A DNA stretch of 64,000 nucleotides from assembly GCA_963721445.1 (NCBI GenBank), contig CAVRIZ010000005.1, positions 1,426,001 to 1,490,000 of the forward strand, in the 5' to 3' direction. Position 1 is the stretch's first letter, and every line of letters starts with the position of its first letter. Of the stretch, positions 34,534 to 44,117 are shown in pieces. The translations under genes were made by a program, and so were the position numbers. Below the pieces are notes generated by a model, which saw nothing but the letters and a program-made list of their open reading frames with translations, searched no databases and was not told the origin of the DNA. The DNA is from DAIOEK01 sp963721445 (GTDB taxonomy: Bacteria > Chloroflexota > Anaerolineae > Anaerolineales > Anaerolineaceae).

Positions 34534-35203
34534 TTATGTTGGCCTGGAAAGTAGACTGGCAATGAACGCAACCGGATCCAGAGCAGCGAGCCTGTTCACC
34601 ACCTGGTCAGCCCCTGCATTTCGTAAGGATTTTGCAGAGTTGGTCGTGGTTACTGCCAGGCAGTATGCACCGATCTGTTTGGCCGCCTGCACACCCGCAA
34701 TCGAATCTTCGATGACAACACAGTTTTCACCCGACACACCCAGTAGATCACAAGCTTGTTGAAAAACCCAGGGATCCGGTTTGGATGGCTGTCCATAGCC
34801 GGGCATGATCACGTCAAATGAATGGCGTATCCCCGTCTCATCCAATACTTGATCGATATTCTCGATCGGAGCGGATGAAGCGACTGCTTGACGAATCGAT
34901 TTTTGCCGAATTGTGTTTAGCCAGGTCGACACACCGGGCAATAACTGGATCTGACCGTGCATTTCCGCCCTGAACAGCGACTCTTTTTTGTGACTGATCT
35001 CGTCCAATTCTGACCGGGTCAATGATCTGCCGAAGAGTGTATTGATGGTTAGATCGTTGTTCATTCCAAAAACGGATCTGAATTTTTCGGTGGTTAATTC
35101 TAGCCCGTATTCGGCCAGAGTATCGACCCAGGATCGGTAATGAGCGGAGCCCCGTATCCACGAGAACCCCATCCAGATCCCATAAGAAGGCTTCCAGTTT
35201 CAT
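34534..35203 (-). pseudogene. HAD-superfamily hydrolase, phosphoglucomutase/phosphatase-like (frameshifted)
   Basis: The start MKLEAFLWDLDGVLVDTG carries the DxD nucleophile motif of the HAD superfamily. The frame breaks at ACG-GGGC (35150-35153 on the plus strand, four C). Removing one base gives GSAHYRSWVDTLAEYG and continues through the cap, VASSAPIENID (motif II), KPDPWVFQQA (motif III lysine) and VVIEDSIAGVQAA (motif IV). Full length is about 222 residues, typical of beta-phosphoglucomutase-like phosphatases. The substrate is unknown. The gene faces the GntR operon and is not part of it. Confidence 0.85.
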
Positions 35204-35291
35204 ATTGATGACATCCCAATCTCTTCAAACGTAAGCTCAGAAATCCTACAACCAACTGATGTATTTATATCATCTCCTGAGTATGAATTCA

Positions 35292-35320
35292 AAAAGCTGC
35301 CCTTTTTAGGGGCAGCTTTT
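35292..35320. terminator. Terminator after the MerR/TipAS gene
   Basis: aaaagctgccc and gggcagctttt pair in an 11-bp stem, with A/T tails on both sides. It lies six bases past the MerR-type gene's stop, and the upstream side also borders the HAD gene start. Confidence 0.85.
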
Positions 35321-35325
35321 ATGTT

Positions 35326-36072
35326 TTATTTCTTATTGTTTTGAACGTATATTTTGATCGCTTCCCGGACAAATTCAGCCAGGTTCGGATGAACTTTGTC
35401 GTAGTTCGCCTTGAAGCGAGGGTCCTCGTTGTATAAGTCAGCCAATCCGAGCATTTGTTCCTCATTGGGCGACCAGAAGTATTCCATGTGCTTGCGCCAT
35501 GCTTCAACACATTGCTGCGCTTCAGCGGATGCCGCTCCTTTGGGCATGGCATCCAGGAAACCTTGATAGACCGCATTGCCTTCGTCGCCAATTCGCTGCT
35601 TATCAGCAGCAGTATATGATTTCCATTTCCGGTTGGATGCTTTGACGATCTCAGGATCATAGATTTGCATCGCTTCTTTTTCGTATTCTGCCTGCTTTTC
35701 TTCGCTCAGAACTTCAAAAAGCTGTTTAGGGCTCATTTTCTTTTCTCCTTTAATGTGCTGGATGGTATCATTCACAGTTTGGATCAGCCGTTCCAGCTGC
35801 ATGATCCGCTTTTCCAACTCATCGCGATGATTCTCGAGGGCATTCACAATGTCAAAGTCATGGCGTCCCATGAGACCCTTGATCCGTTCGAGTGGAACAT
35901 CCATCTCGCGGTAGAGCATGATCTGCTGCAAACGGAGCAGGGAATCCTCAGCATAGTAGCGATAGCCGTTATCGCCAACTACGGACGGCTTGAGGAGACC
36001 AATCTCGTCATAGTAGTGCAGGGTGCGAGGGGTGATCCCCGCCAGACTGGATAGCTGTTTTACAGTGAACAT
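35326..36072 (-). CDS. MerR family regulator with TipAS ligand-binding domain
   Basis: The 248-residue protein has an N-terminal MerR helix-turn-helix (LAGITPRTLHYYDEIGLL, NGYRYYAEDSLLRL). A coiled coil follows (about 80-115), then a TipAS-type domain (about 120-245) that in TipA and relatives binds peptide antibiotics or hydrophobic drugs. It probably activates its own promoter on binding a ligand. The start ATG at 36072 has no ribosome binding site and lies 7 bases from the -10 box, so the transcript may be leaderless. Confidence 0.92.
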   Translation of the reverse strand: MFTVKQLSSLAGITPRTLHYYDEIGLLKPSVVGDNGYRYYAEDSLLRLQQIMLYREMDVPLERIKGLMGRHDFDIVNALENHRDELEKRIMQLERLIQTVNDTIQHIKGEKKMSPKQLFEVLSEEKQAEYEKEAMQIYDPEIVKASNRKWKSYTAADKQRIGDEGNAVYQGFLDAMPKGAASAEAQQCVEAWRKHMEYFWSPNEEQMLGLADLYNEDPRFKANYDKVHPNLAEFVREAIKIYVQNNKK

Positions 36073-36078
36073 GCCAAC

Positions 36079-36109
36079 AGTATAAACTATAACGTAACGT
36101 TAATGTCAA
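36079..36109 (-). promoter_or_regulatory. MerR-type autoregulated promoter
   Basis: Minus-strand TTGACA (36104-36109) and TATACT (36079-36084) are separated by 19 bp, the unusual spacing characteristic of MerR-activated promoters. The spacer contains the perfect palindrome TAACGT-T-ACGTTA, a likely operator. The predicted transcript start coincides with the start codon. Confidence 0.8.
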
Positions 36110-36311
36110 TAGGGATTATATATTCATCCAAACAATTTATCTGATGGGTTGTTTCGTATGATTGAGACACCCTGCGCCCAGACATGTGATAAATCCATAG
36201 TATTGCGAAAGTAGAGTATACAATAGTAAATAGCCTTAATGAATAGATACTTATTGGATCAGACACAAACACAAATCTAGTGTCGCAGGTAGAAATGAGG
36301 GGGACAACTCG

Positions 36312-36674
36312 ATGGAATTAATTTGTTTCTCATTTTTTCTGGTTACCGGTTTAATTTGGCAATGGATTGAAAAAGAGAAAAAAAGGGAAGAAGAAGCAAG
36401 ACTATCTGAAGCGTATAAAAAATATCGCTGGGATGATTATCATCGATTGACCCAACAACAAAATCGTAACCAACTGAGATCCCAACAGCAGGAACAGGAA
36501 AATGAAAGAACCTTTGGCACTTTTGTCTTTCTTGATGCATTAGAACAAGGATGCCTTTTACCTCCTCCAGAGGATACTTTCCCCGTGGAAGACGAATATC
36601 AGGAGGAAGATAATTCGGACTATGATGAGTCGGATAGACAATTCTACTCCTACGACACGGATGATGAATATTGA
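36312..36674 (+). CDS. Small membrane-anchored acidic protein of unknown function
   Basis: The 120-residue protein has one N-terminal hydrophobic helix (ELICFSFFLVTGLIWQW). A charged coiled-coil stretch rich in K/E, a glutamine-rich segment and a strongly acidic C-terminus full of D, E and Y follow. GAGGGGGA lies eight bases before the ATG. The composition suggests a membrane-tethered disordered tail that binds a basic partner, perhaps the next gene's GTPase, but nothing proves this. No homologue comes to mind. Confidence 0.65.
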   Translation: MELICFSFFLVTGLIWQWIEKEKKREEEARLSEAYKKYRWDDYHRLTQQQNRNQLRSQQQEQENERTFGTFVFLDALEQGCLLPPPEDTFPVEDEYQEEDNSDYDESDRQFYSYDTDDEY

Positions 36675-36733
36675 CCTGAGATGGTTTACAATGACTTTAA
36701 TGATGTTAATTTCAAGAGTAAAAGAGAATCAGT

Positions 36734-37958
36734 ATGACTGCTTTCGATGAAATACTAAAGAAATTTCCACCAGAGGTCCAAAATGGGATCTTAACCATCT
36801 GGCAGTCACTGGCGCCTGCCGAGAAAGAGATCCTGCTTTCCTCGGTCAAAGGTATCCCATCAGAAACCACCCTGGTTAAGATGCTGATCCGCATGTCCGC
36901 CAACCAACTTAAACAGGCATTCGGGCAGAAATCAAAAGTGGTGATCGTTGGACCCGCCAACGTGGGAAAATCCACTCTCTATAACCAGTTTGTTCATGTC
37001 AAATCAGATGTTGCGAAGGTCAGTCCAATACCCGGCACTACTCGGGTCAACCAGACGGCGGATGCCGGTTTGTTCGCGGTGATCGATACCCCCGGGGCAG
37101 ATGCATTTGGCGAGGTGGGGGAACGAGAAAAGCAGGAAGCGCTGCGAGCTGCCCGCGACGCAGATTTTCTGATCATCCTTTTCGATGCCATCCAGGGAAT
37201 CAAGAAAGACAGAAAAAGAAATCTTTGATGAATTGACGGCGTTGGGAAAGCCATACATTGTGGCATTAAATAAAATTGACCTGGTCAAATCAGATCAGCA
37301 GGGGGTCATTAAGTTGACATCCGCGCACCTTGGCTTAGAACCCGGCCAGGTAATCCCGGTAACGGCAAAGGACGGAAAAAACCTCGATCAGCTCCTTATT
37401 TCAATAGCCATGGCAGAGCCATCCATCGTCGCCGCGCTCGGAAGCGCTTTGCCCGAATACCGCTGGAAGCTGGCCTGGCGCAGTATCATCAGTGCCGCAT
37501 CCATCTCGGCGGTGATCGCACTTGCACCGTTGCCGATCCTCGATTTCGGTCCCCTGGTGATAAACCAATCCGTGATGGTATTGGGAATTGCGCGGGTCTA
37601 TAGCTACAAGATCAATCTTGAACGTGCCAAAGAGATCGTTGTGACGTTCGGGGTGGCTTTCCTGGGTCGGATGATATTCCAGGAACTAAGCAGACTGGGT
37701 GGTATCCCGGGTTGGATTCTCTCCGCGGCGATCGCCGCATCGACCACGGTTGTGATGGGATACGCCGCAGCCGAGTGGTTCGATAAAGGACAAAAACTCT
37801 CGAAAGAGACACTGCAGGAAATGACCCGCAAGATCACAACCCAGCTGGTCGAATCTCTCAAAAGCCTGGGGAAAAGAAAACCATCCCGCGGAAAGCTGCA
37901 GGAAGTGATCTCGGACTCGTTGAAAGAGATTACGATTGAAGAGAATAAGAAGGAATAA
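36734..37958 (+). pseudogene. Dynamin/Era-like GTPase with DUF697 membrane domain (frameshifted)
   Basis: The P-loop is GPANVGKSTLYN, the switch region contains GTTRVNQ, G3 is DTPGADAFG and, after the break, G4 is ALNKIDLV. The frame breaks at AAG-AAAG-ACA (37205-37207). Removing one A gives KKTEKEIFDELTALGKPY. The C-terminal half (about 225-360) has several hydrophobic stretches like the DUF697 domain of YcjF-type proteins, followed by a charged tail. The restored length is about 407 residues. It is probably a membrane-associated GTPase whose function is unknown. Confidence 0.82.
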
Positions 37959-38034
37959 ATGCGAAGATACCAGTGACCTGAGACCAGATCACGGTTTTTG
38001 GAATACCGATTACAGGACTCCGGTTTCTGGTCAC

Positions 38035-38934
38035 TTAATTCAATATTTGAACACAAGGCTCCAATTTCAACTCATCGATCAGTTGATTAAGCTCCACTTT
38101 CGTCAGCACCCGTCCCAACCCGGCATAGGCAGTCAGAGCGGCTTCCATCATATTTGTGCCGAAGGAGCGACCTTCATACCTCGGGGTGGTTGTGATCAAC
38201 ATCTTGACCCCCCGTTCTCGCAAAAATTCCACATTCTTTTCAGTGGTGGTGTTGGTGACTACCCATTTCCCAGTCAGATCATGGGGAACGTATTTCCGCA
38301 TAAACAGGAAGTCTCCTGCCAACAGATCGGATTCTTCCCAGAATTTCACAAATTTTGGTTTTAATACCTCATTCTTATTGCTGCCGTAAAACAACATGCT
38401 CATTGGAAAGTGGCTGACCACAGGCAGCATCCATCTGGCCACCTTCGCGTAAGATTTCATCCCATAAATGGGGATGGGAATTCCCAGTGCGACCATCAGA
38501 TCACCGATGATCACTCGTTCGCTCACTTCGCTGGCCGCTTCCCCCAGTCCGGGTCGGTCTACCACCACCGGGACGAATGACTGCTTAAAGCGCGGAATTT
38601 CCGGTAGCATGGGTTTTGCCAGTTCAAAAACCCGCCGTTCGAGGGTATGCTTGAGACCTCGGCCATCTACGACCGGGGTTGTTTTGACACCCTTCACCAG
38701 ATCGAGGGCGGCGTACAGCGGATATTCCCTGTCGCCCAACGGAAGATACAGATCCACGCCGCCCACGCTAAGGCAGTCCACCTTGCCATCCAATTCGGTA
38801 AACAATTGCCTGGCTTTCACGACATCTCCATCGGTTCCAATCCGGTGGATGTTCACTTCCACCCCGTCCAACTCCACGGTCACTTCCTTGTCCCGCTCGG
38901 AGCTTCCCAAACTGATACTGACTGCTTTCCGCAT
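38035..38934 (-). CDS. Conserved protein, possible quinate/shikimate dehydrogenase-like
   Basis: The 299-residue protein starts SISLGSSERDKEVTVELDG and contains IGTDGDVVKARQLFTELDGK and SVGGVDLYLP. I associate this pattern with a family often labelled quinate 5-dehydrogenase in anaerobes, though the label is weakly founded. A later TTTTEKNVEFLRERGVKMLI segment could belong to a nucleotide-binding half. No signal peptide or membrane segment is seen. GGAAGG precedes the ATG. It stands alone, divergent from the acetate kinase pair. Confidence 0.55.
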   Translation of the reverse strand: MRKAVSISLGSSERDKEVTVELDGVEVNIHRIGTDGDVVKARQLFTELDGKVDCLSVGGVDLYLPLGDREYPLYAALDLVKGVKTTPVVDGRGLKHTLERRVFELAKPMLPEIPRFKQSFVPVVVDRPGLGEAASEVSERVIIGDLMVALGIPIPIYGMKSYAKVARWMLPVVSHFPMSMLFYGSNKNEVLKPKFVKFWEESDLLAGDFLFMRKYVPHDLTGKWVVTNTTTEKNVEFLRERGVKMLITTTPRYEGRSFGTNMMEAALTAYAGLGRVLTKVELNQLIDELKLEPCVQILN

Positions 38935-39087
38935 ACGATAATCCTTCCCTGATATTGAATTTCAGGTCGTTTATCCCAAGTGTACATGCATTTACGACAA
39001 TTATCTCTGAAATGAGGAGGAGTATCACCTGAAAAGGCATTGTCTGCCTGATAAGGCGGTGTTAGGATAACAGGCAAGAGGGATGTG

Positions 39088-40297
39088 ATGCAAATAGTGG
39101 TCTTCAACTGTGGAAGCAGTTCGTTAAATTACAAGTTATTCGAGTCGGAAAACAATTCCCTTACTGTCATCGGCTACGGGAAAGCGCACCGGGTGGGTGT
39201 GTCCGGCAGTGAGCCGTCGTTTATGGAACATCATCTGCAGGGTCAGTACTTGCGCCTGGTGACGCCCATCCCTACCCATCGGGAAGCAGCGCAGCTGATC
39301 CTCTCCTTTCTGCGGGAACAACAAGTTGGGTTTGATATCATCGGTCACCGTTTTGTACATGGGGGAAGCATCTTCCAAAGATCAACCTGGCTGACAGCGG
39401 AAAATGAGGCGGACCTGCGCGCTTGTTTACCACTGGCTTCCATCCACAACCCGAACTCGATGAGTGTGATCGAAGAATGCCAGACGGAACACCCGAATCT
39501 ACCGCAATACCTGACTTTTGACACCGCTTTTCACGCCAGTCTGCCGGAAGAATCATTCCGTTACCTGCTGCCGGAAGGGATGATCAATAAATTCGGATTT
39601 CGGAAATATGGTTTTCATGGATTGTCTTACCAGTACGTCACCCGCCGGGCGTCGGAATTCCTGGGGCGTGATCCGGCCGAGTTAAAGATTATCGCCTGCC
39701 ACCTGGGTACCGGCGGCTCGAGCGCCGCGGCTATCAAGTATGGCAAGAGCATCGATACCACCATGGGTTTCACTCCCCTGGCCGGACTGATGATGAGCAC
39801 CCGCACCGGCGATCTGGATCCATGGCTGGTTCTCCGCTTGATGGACGATTTGCATCTATCCCCGGATGGATTGGATGCTTTGCTCAATAAGAAAAGTGGA
39901 TTGCTGGGCATCAGCGGATTTTCCAGCGATCTTGCGTGATATCCTCCAGGCGATGGATGAAAAACAGGACAAACGCACCACGCTTGCTTTCGATATGTAT
40001 GTAACCCGATTGAGGAAAACCATTGGCTCTCTGGCTGCGGAAATGGGTGGAGTCGATGTGTTAATCTTCACGGATGATATCGGCGCTCAGAATGACCGGG
40101 TCCGAGCCGCAGCCTGTCAGGGGTTGGAGTGGTGCGGGATCGTTCTGGATGAGTCATTAAATCGAACAGCCGACCCGAAACAGATCAATTTAATTAATGC
40201 AAGCGCAAGTACGGCAAAGATCCTGTGCATGCCCACCGATGAAGAACTGGTGATTGCGGAAGAAGGCTGGGCTCTGGTTGATGGAAGAGTAGCATGA
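39088..40297 (+). pseudogene. Acetate kinase-like protein (frameshifted)
   Basis: The restored 402-residue protein follows the acetate/butyrate kinase family. It has the N-terminal FNCGSSSLNYKL, HRFVHGG (arginine), FDTAFHASLP (aspartate), KYGFHGLSY, CHLGTGGSSAAA (catalytic-type histidine), SIDTTMGFTPLAGLMM and STRTGDLDP (arginine). The frame breaks at GAT-CTTG-CGT (39932-39933). Dropping one T restores SSDLRDILQAMDEKQ. The C-terminal half (VLIFTDDIGAQNDRVRAAAC) replaces the usual F-T-G-G-I-G-E-N motif, so substrate handling may differ. Its stop overlaps the start of the degenerate paralogue by four bases. Confidence 0.82.
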
Positions 40298-41254
40298 TCT
40301 TTCTCCAAGTAGACTTAAATCGAGTGATCGTTCACCACCCGGGTATGAATCCATTGGAATATTTATCTGCATCTGAATGTCTCGCAGAACTGGTTAACAG
40401 CCTGATCATCGAACCAATCATCGTGATTTATCCCTGCGCCAGGTCGATCCCTTCTTCTCAAGTCGAACCACTGACCAGTCAGCTCGTAAGTAATTTGAAA
40501 GCAAGCCTCTCGTTATTACCGGAATGGAATAAACCGACGTTTGAATTGATCGATGGCTTAATGCCATTGATTGAACGACAACCCATCCTGGTCGCTTTTG
40601 ACGATTATCTCTTTCGAGAACTTCCTGAACATATCCGATCGTATGCTCTACCCTACGAATTGTCGCAGAAGTATCCCCGGTATGGTAATGACGGCTTAGC
40701 TCACGATTGGGCTTTTCAACAGATCATAGATGAAACCCAACCTAGACCTACGATAACCGTTCACCTACAGAGTAGACCAACACTCGCTGCGTTTAAAGCT
40801 GGAAGAGTTGTGGATACAACGACCGGATACAGTCCACTGGATGGATTGCCCGGAAATACCACATGTGGGACGATCGATCCAAGCCTGTCTGTTATGTTGG
40901 CTGCACTCTGGTATGACTGCGACAGCAATCCGTTCAGAGCTAAGCGGGCATAGTGGTTGGCAAACCACCCCATCGCCATCGGTGATGAGAACCCACTCTC
41001 TGGTAAAGGCGATCGGCAGTATGGCCGCCTCGTGCCACGGAATGAATACGCTATTTTTCTTTGGCGACGATCTGTCAGAAGTTGGAGCTATTTGCGAGAG
41101 GTTATCCGGGTTTGGTTTACGGCTCTCGGAACAAAAACCCAATGACCCATCTACCCTCCATTGTTTAACACGTATTGAGAGTGAGATACAGGTGTTCTGT
41201 GCCCAGAAGGAATATTCAGCCCTCCTGAATGACATCATCCAATCAGCGACCTGA
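40294..41254 (+). pseudogene. Degenerate acetate kinase paralogue (frameshifted)
   Basis: The restored 319-residue protein aligns region by region with acetate kinase: VAFDDYLFRELPEHIRSYAL with the FDTAFH segment, ITVHLQSRPTLAAFKAGRVV with CHLGNGASVAA, and TTTGYSPLDGLPGNTTCGTI with DTSMGFTPLEGLMMGTRSGD. The N-terminal NxGSSS loop and the TRSGD arginine are lost, so catalysis is unlikely. The frame breaks at CCG-TTC (40933-40934). Removing one T yields SELSGHSGWQTTPSPSVMR, matching the SGLLGISG region. The ATGA overlap with the upstream gene suggests a fixed partner role, such as a regulatory or heterodimeric subunit. Confidence 0.7.
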
Positions 41255-41389
41255 TAAGATGATCTGTGGCCAATTACCTGCATACGTTCAGGTAGAAACC
41301 CCATTGGCACTACAATCCATTTATAATAAAGATATCTACCCTTGCCATCCCCTATCGTTGTTGGTAGGATTTATGCGACAGGAGAACAA

Positions 41390-41686
41390 ATGAAAACCCC
41401 TATACAGTATCAGCACGAATTGGATCAGGCTCTACTTGATGATGCGGGCAAACCGTCCATGGATAAATTGATGGCGTTGGAAGCAGCTCTCCAAATGGAT
41501 GTAAGAGCATTGCAATTTCAATTCATGGGAAGATCCACTTCGCAAATTGGACGGACATCCAATAAAGGTGGGAGAGAGCGCGCGGAAGGTGAGCAACGAT
41601 TGCAAGATGAAAAGATTTCGCGGCTAAAACCGTATGAAGATCTGTTAGAGAAGGTCAAGGAATCCATTCAAACGCTTGCCAAATAG
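41390..41686 (+). CDS. Small helical protein of unknown function
   Basis: The 98-residue product (starting MKTPIQYQHELDQALLDD) is hydrophilic and mostly helical, with a basic middle (RTSNKGGRERAEGEQRL) and a C-terminal amphipathic helix. GGAGAAC lies close before the ATG. It precedes the histidine phosphatase by 8 bp and probably shares its transcript. I recognise no domain. Confidence 0.6.
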   Translation: MKTPIQYQHELDQALLDDAGKPSMDKLMALEAALQMDVRALQFQFMGRSTSQIGRTSNKGGRERAEGEQRLQDEKISRLKPYEDLLEKVKESIQTLAK

Positions 41687-41694
41687 ACTTCGCT

Positions 41695-42381
41695 ATGCAG
41701 ATCTATTTCATCCGACATGCACAATCCCAAAATAATGCCCTTTTTCTGACAACCGGTGGGCGTTATGGAAGGGTCTCGGATCCTGAATTAACAGAGATCG
41801 GAGAATCACAAACCCGCTGTCTCACAACGTATCTGACACAGCAAGAAGACCAGTTCAAACTGACTCATATCTATACCAGTCTGATGCAGCGAGCGATTAT
41901 CACAGCCACGCCTATATCAAAAGCACTTGCATTACCCCTCCGGGGAGAGATCGACCTGCATGAGTCAGGTGGACTTTATCTCGAAGACGAAGAATCCGGT
42001 GAACCTGTCGGCCAACCAGGTCGGAATCGGGCAGAATTCCATAAGGTTTTTCCGGGATTGATCCTGCCGGAACAGATGGATGGAAACGGCTGGTATAACC
42101 GCCCATTTGAACCTCAGCCAGAACGTCCCATCCGTGCCCGACGAATCGTGGATTGGCTTCTGTCAAATCATCCCGATCCCACGGATCATGTGGCAATCTT
42201 CTCCCATTATGGATTTTTTAATTATTTCCTCTGGGCATTATTTGGACAGGTCCGTCCCATTAACACCCTTTTTACCATCTATAACACGAGCCTTTCCTTA
42301 TTTGAAATTGATGAAGAGGGTCCGACCGCTGTTTATATCAACCGGGTGGATCACCTTCCGCCCGATCTTGTGACAGAATAA
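41695..42381 (+). CDS. Histidine phosphatase family protein (phosphoglycerate mutase-like)
   Basis: The 228-residue protein begins with the phosphohistidine motif IYFIRHAQSQNN. It has a second catalytic histidine region HVAIFSHYGFFNYFLW and the acidic/arginine positions YTSLMQRAIITATPIS. This fits the broad-specificity phosphatase branch rather than glycolytic phosphoglycerate mutase. It is cytoplasmic, and its substrate is unknown. Confidence 0.88.
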   Translation: MQIYFIRHAQSQNNALFLTTGGRYGRVSDPELTEIGESQTRCLTTYLTQQEDQFKLTHIYTSLMQRAIITATPISKALALPLRGEIDLHESGGLYLEDEESGEPVGQPGRNRAEFHKVFPGLILPEQMDGNGWYNRPFEPQPERPIRARRIVDWLLSNHPDPTDHVAIFSHYGFFNYFLWALFGQVRPINTLFTIYNTSLSLFEIDEEGPTAVYINRVDHLPPDLVTE

Positions 42382-42497
42382 ACCCAAGGAAGTTAAGGCA
42401 CCCGAACGGTTGCTGAAGTATCTCAACGAATCGCTGGTTGTAAGAATTAGCGATTACCTTGTTTCACTTATTCAGCTAGATTAACAGAGGCAAACCC

Positions 42498-42854
42498 ATG
42501 ACCAATCGAGTGGATGATTTTACCGCCTACCGGCAAAAGATGAACGAACGTATTTTAGAGATCGACCACCTTGGTATCAAGCGCTTCTTTAATCTGGATA
42601 CTCAGGCTTACCAACCCGGCGCTTTGGATGAAAAGACAAAAGAGTTGCTTGGACTGGTCGCCTCAATGGTTCTACGCTGTAATGACTGCATCGATTATCA
42701 CATCCTGGAGTGCATAAAAGTAGGGTGGACAGACAAAGAATTATATGATGCGTTCAATGTTGCCTTGGTAGTAGGTGGGAGCATCGTTGTACCCCACCTC
42801 CGGCATGCTGTGGAGACTTTGGACCTCGCACGACAATCTCCGAGAGAGGAGTAA
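42498..42854 (+). CDS. Carboxymuconolactone decarboxylase/AhpD-like protein
   Basis: The 118-residue protein has the family helix with redox CxxC followed by histidine (RCNDCIDYHI) and the GWTDKELYDAFNVALVVGG stretch. AhpD-like members reduce peroxiredoxins with the CxxC pair, while related proteins act as decarboxylases. The lone gene is preceded by a short region with an AGAGG ribosome binding site. An antioxidant role fits an anaerobe but is inference. Confidence 0.88.
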   Translation: MTNRVDDFTAYRQKMNERILEIDHLGIKRFFNLDTQAYQPGALDEKTKELLGLVASMVLRCNDCIDYHILECIKVGWTDKELYDAFNVALVVGGSIVVPHLRHAVETLDLARQSPREE

Positions 42855-42931
42855 ATAGAAATTTAACCACGAAACGGCTTACAGACCCGATCGGACTGTG
42901 AGCCATTTCTGTTATTCAGTAGAATGAATAG

Positions 42932-43117
42932 TCAAGCTTCCGGGATGACCAGAAGCAGGATGATATACAGTAGGATTCCGGGTCCGCCGAGGAACGCGAG
43001 TAAGACAAAAGCCACCCGAACCAATACCGGATCAAGACCATAATAATCAGCGATACCCGCGCATACTCCACCCAATACCCGGTCGGAAGTACTGCGTCGT
43101 AATTTTTTTGGTTCCAT
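42932..43117 (-). CDS. PspC domain membrane protein
   Basis: The 61-residue protein has the PspC signature: basic RSTSDRVLGGVCAGIADYYGL, then DPVLVRVAFVLLA and a hydrophobic tail. It is a single PspC domain anchored in the membrane, probably an envelope-stress sensor or adaptor. GGAAAGGAGATAAC before the ATG is a strong ribosome binding site. It follows the dehydrogenase gene closely and may share its mRNA. Confidence 0.9.
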   Translation of the reverse strand: MEPKKLRRSTSDRVLGGVCAGIADYYGLDPVLVRVAFVLLAFLGGPGILLYIILLLVIPEA

Positions 43118-43139
43118 TTTATTGTTATCTCCTTTCCAA

Positions 43140-44042
43140 TCACTTACGTTTCAAAGGCACAGCGGTTGCACTGGTCGATAAATCCTGGATCGGATCACCT
43201 GTAATGGATTCAAGATAAACTGTTGGCAGATGCAGGTCGGAATGAGAAATGCGAGCGAAAAGAACCCGAACCCCTTCCCACAAAGCAGGTAATGTGTTGG
43301 TCAGGTTGTATATCTTTCCGGTTTTCCCATCGGTCGCAGCCGAGGCGATCCAGGCAGCTTTTTTGGCGGGCTTTTCGACGGTTTGGGCGAGGATTTTGAT
43401 GACCATGGGGAATTGCTTCAAAAGCGGCTCAGATCCGCTCAATACCCTGACTTGGGTAAGTAAATCCGTGAGTACCATGCCCGGATTATAGGCGAAAACA
43501 CCGACTCCGCTGTTTCTGGTTTCTTCCGCCAGCCCAATGGTGAAACTCCTGATCCAGGCTTTAGAGGCAGCGTATGCATTCTGATTTGGCACTGGTCCCT
43601 GCCATCCCCTGCCTAAGATATTGATCAATTTTCCCTTGCCGCGAGATACGAAATATCGCATCGCCACCCGTGAACCAAAATACGTTCCGATGATGTTGGT
43701 CTGTTGGACAGCGAGAAAATCGGATACAGGAACTTGAAGAGTAGGACCATATGGGCTTGAAATTCCGGCATTGTTCACCCAGACATTCACCTGACCAAAC
43801 ACCTCGATGGATCTGTCCAATAAACGGGAAACATCATCCAGGTTGGTCACATCGCAGCTCATACCTGCTGCTGACAGACCTTCCTCCCTCATAGAATCAA
43901 CCACAGCCCGGATGCCTGACTCTGATCGAGCGGATATCATAACAGAAGCGCCTGACCGGGCTATTTCCAATGCCATAGCCTTTCCCAACCCGCGAGAACC
44001 ACCAGTGATGACAACCACTTTACTCGCCAATAATTCAGCCAT
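43140..44042 (-). CDS. Short-chain dehydrogenase/reductase
   Basis: This 300-residue classical SDR has the cofactor motif GGSRGLGKAMALEI, NNAGIS, the catalytic YAASKAW (Tyr and Lys) and a later PGMVLTDLL. The C-terminal extension (about 60 residues) is longer than in the minimal SDR. The basic residue after the glycine motif favours NADP. The substrate is unknown. GAGGATGT precedes the ATG. Confidence 0.88.
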   Translation of the reverse strand: MAELLASKVVVITGGSRGLGKAMALEIARSGASVMISARSESGIRAVVDSMREEGLSAAGMSCDVTNLDDVSRLLDRSIEVFGQVNVWVNNAGISSPYGPTLQVPVSDFLAVQQTNIIGTYFGSRVAMRYFVSRGKGKLINILGRGWQGPVPNQNAYAASKAWIRSFTIGLAEETRNSGVGVFAYNPGMVLTDLLTQVRVLSGSEPLLKQFPMVIKILAQTVEKPAKKAAWIASAATDGKTGKIYNLTNTLPALWEGVRVLFARISHSDLHLPTVYLESITGDPIQDLSTSATAVPLKRK

Positions 44043-44117
44043 ACATCCTCGATTGATCTATTGCTATGGTATAAAGAATACAGGTATTACTAAGTGTATC
44101 ACTGGAGGAGGAAGGAT

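Noticed and set aside
37959..38034. Terminator between the GTPase and quinate-like genes
   Set aside because: Short complementary stretches exist (such as agtgacc and ggtcact), but they are far apart and compete with each other, so I do not list it.
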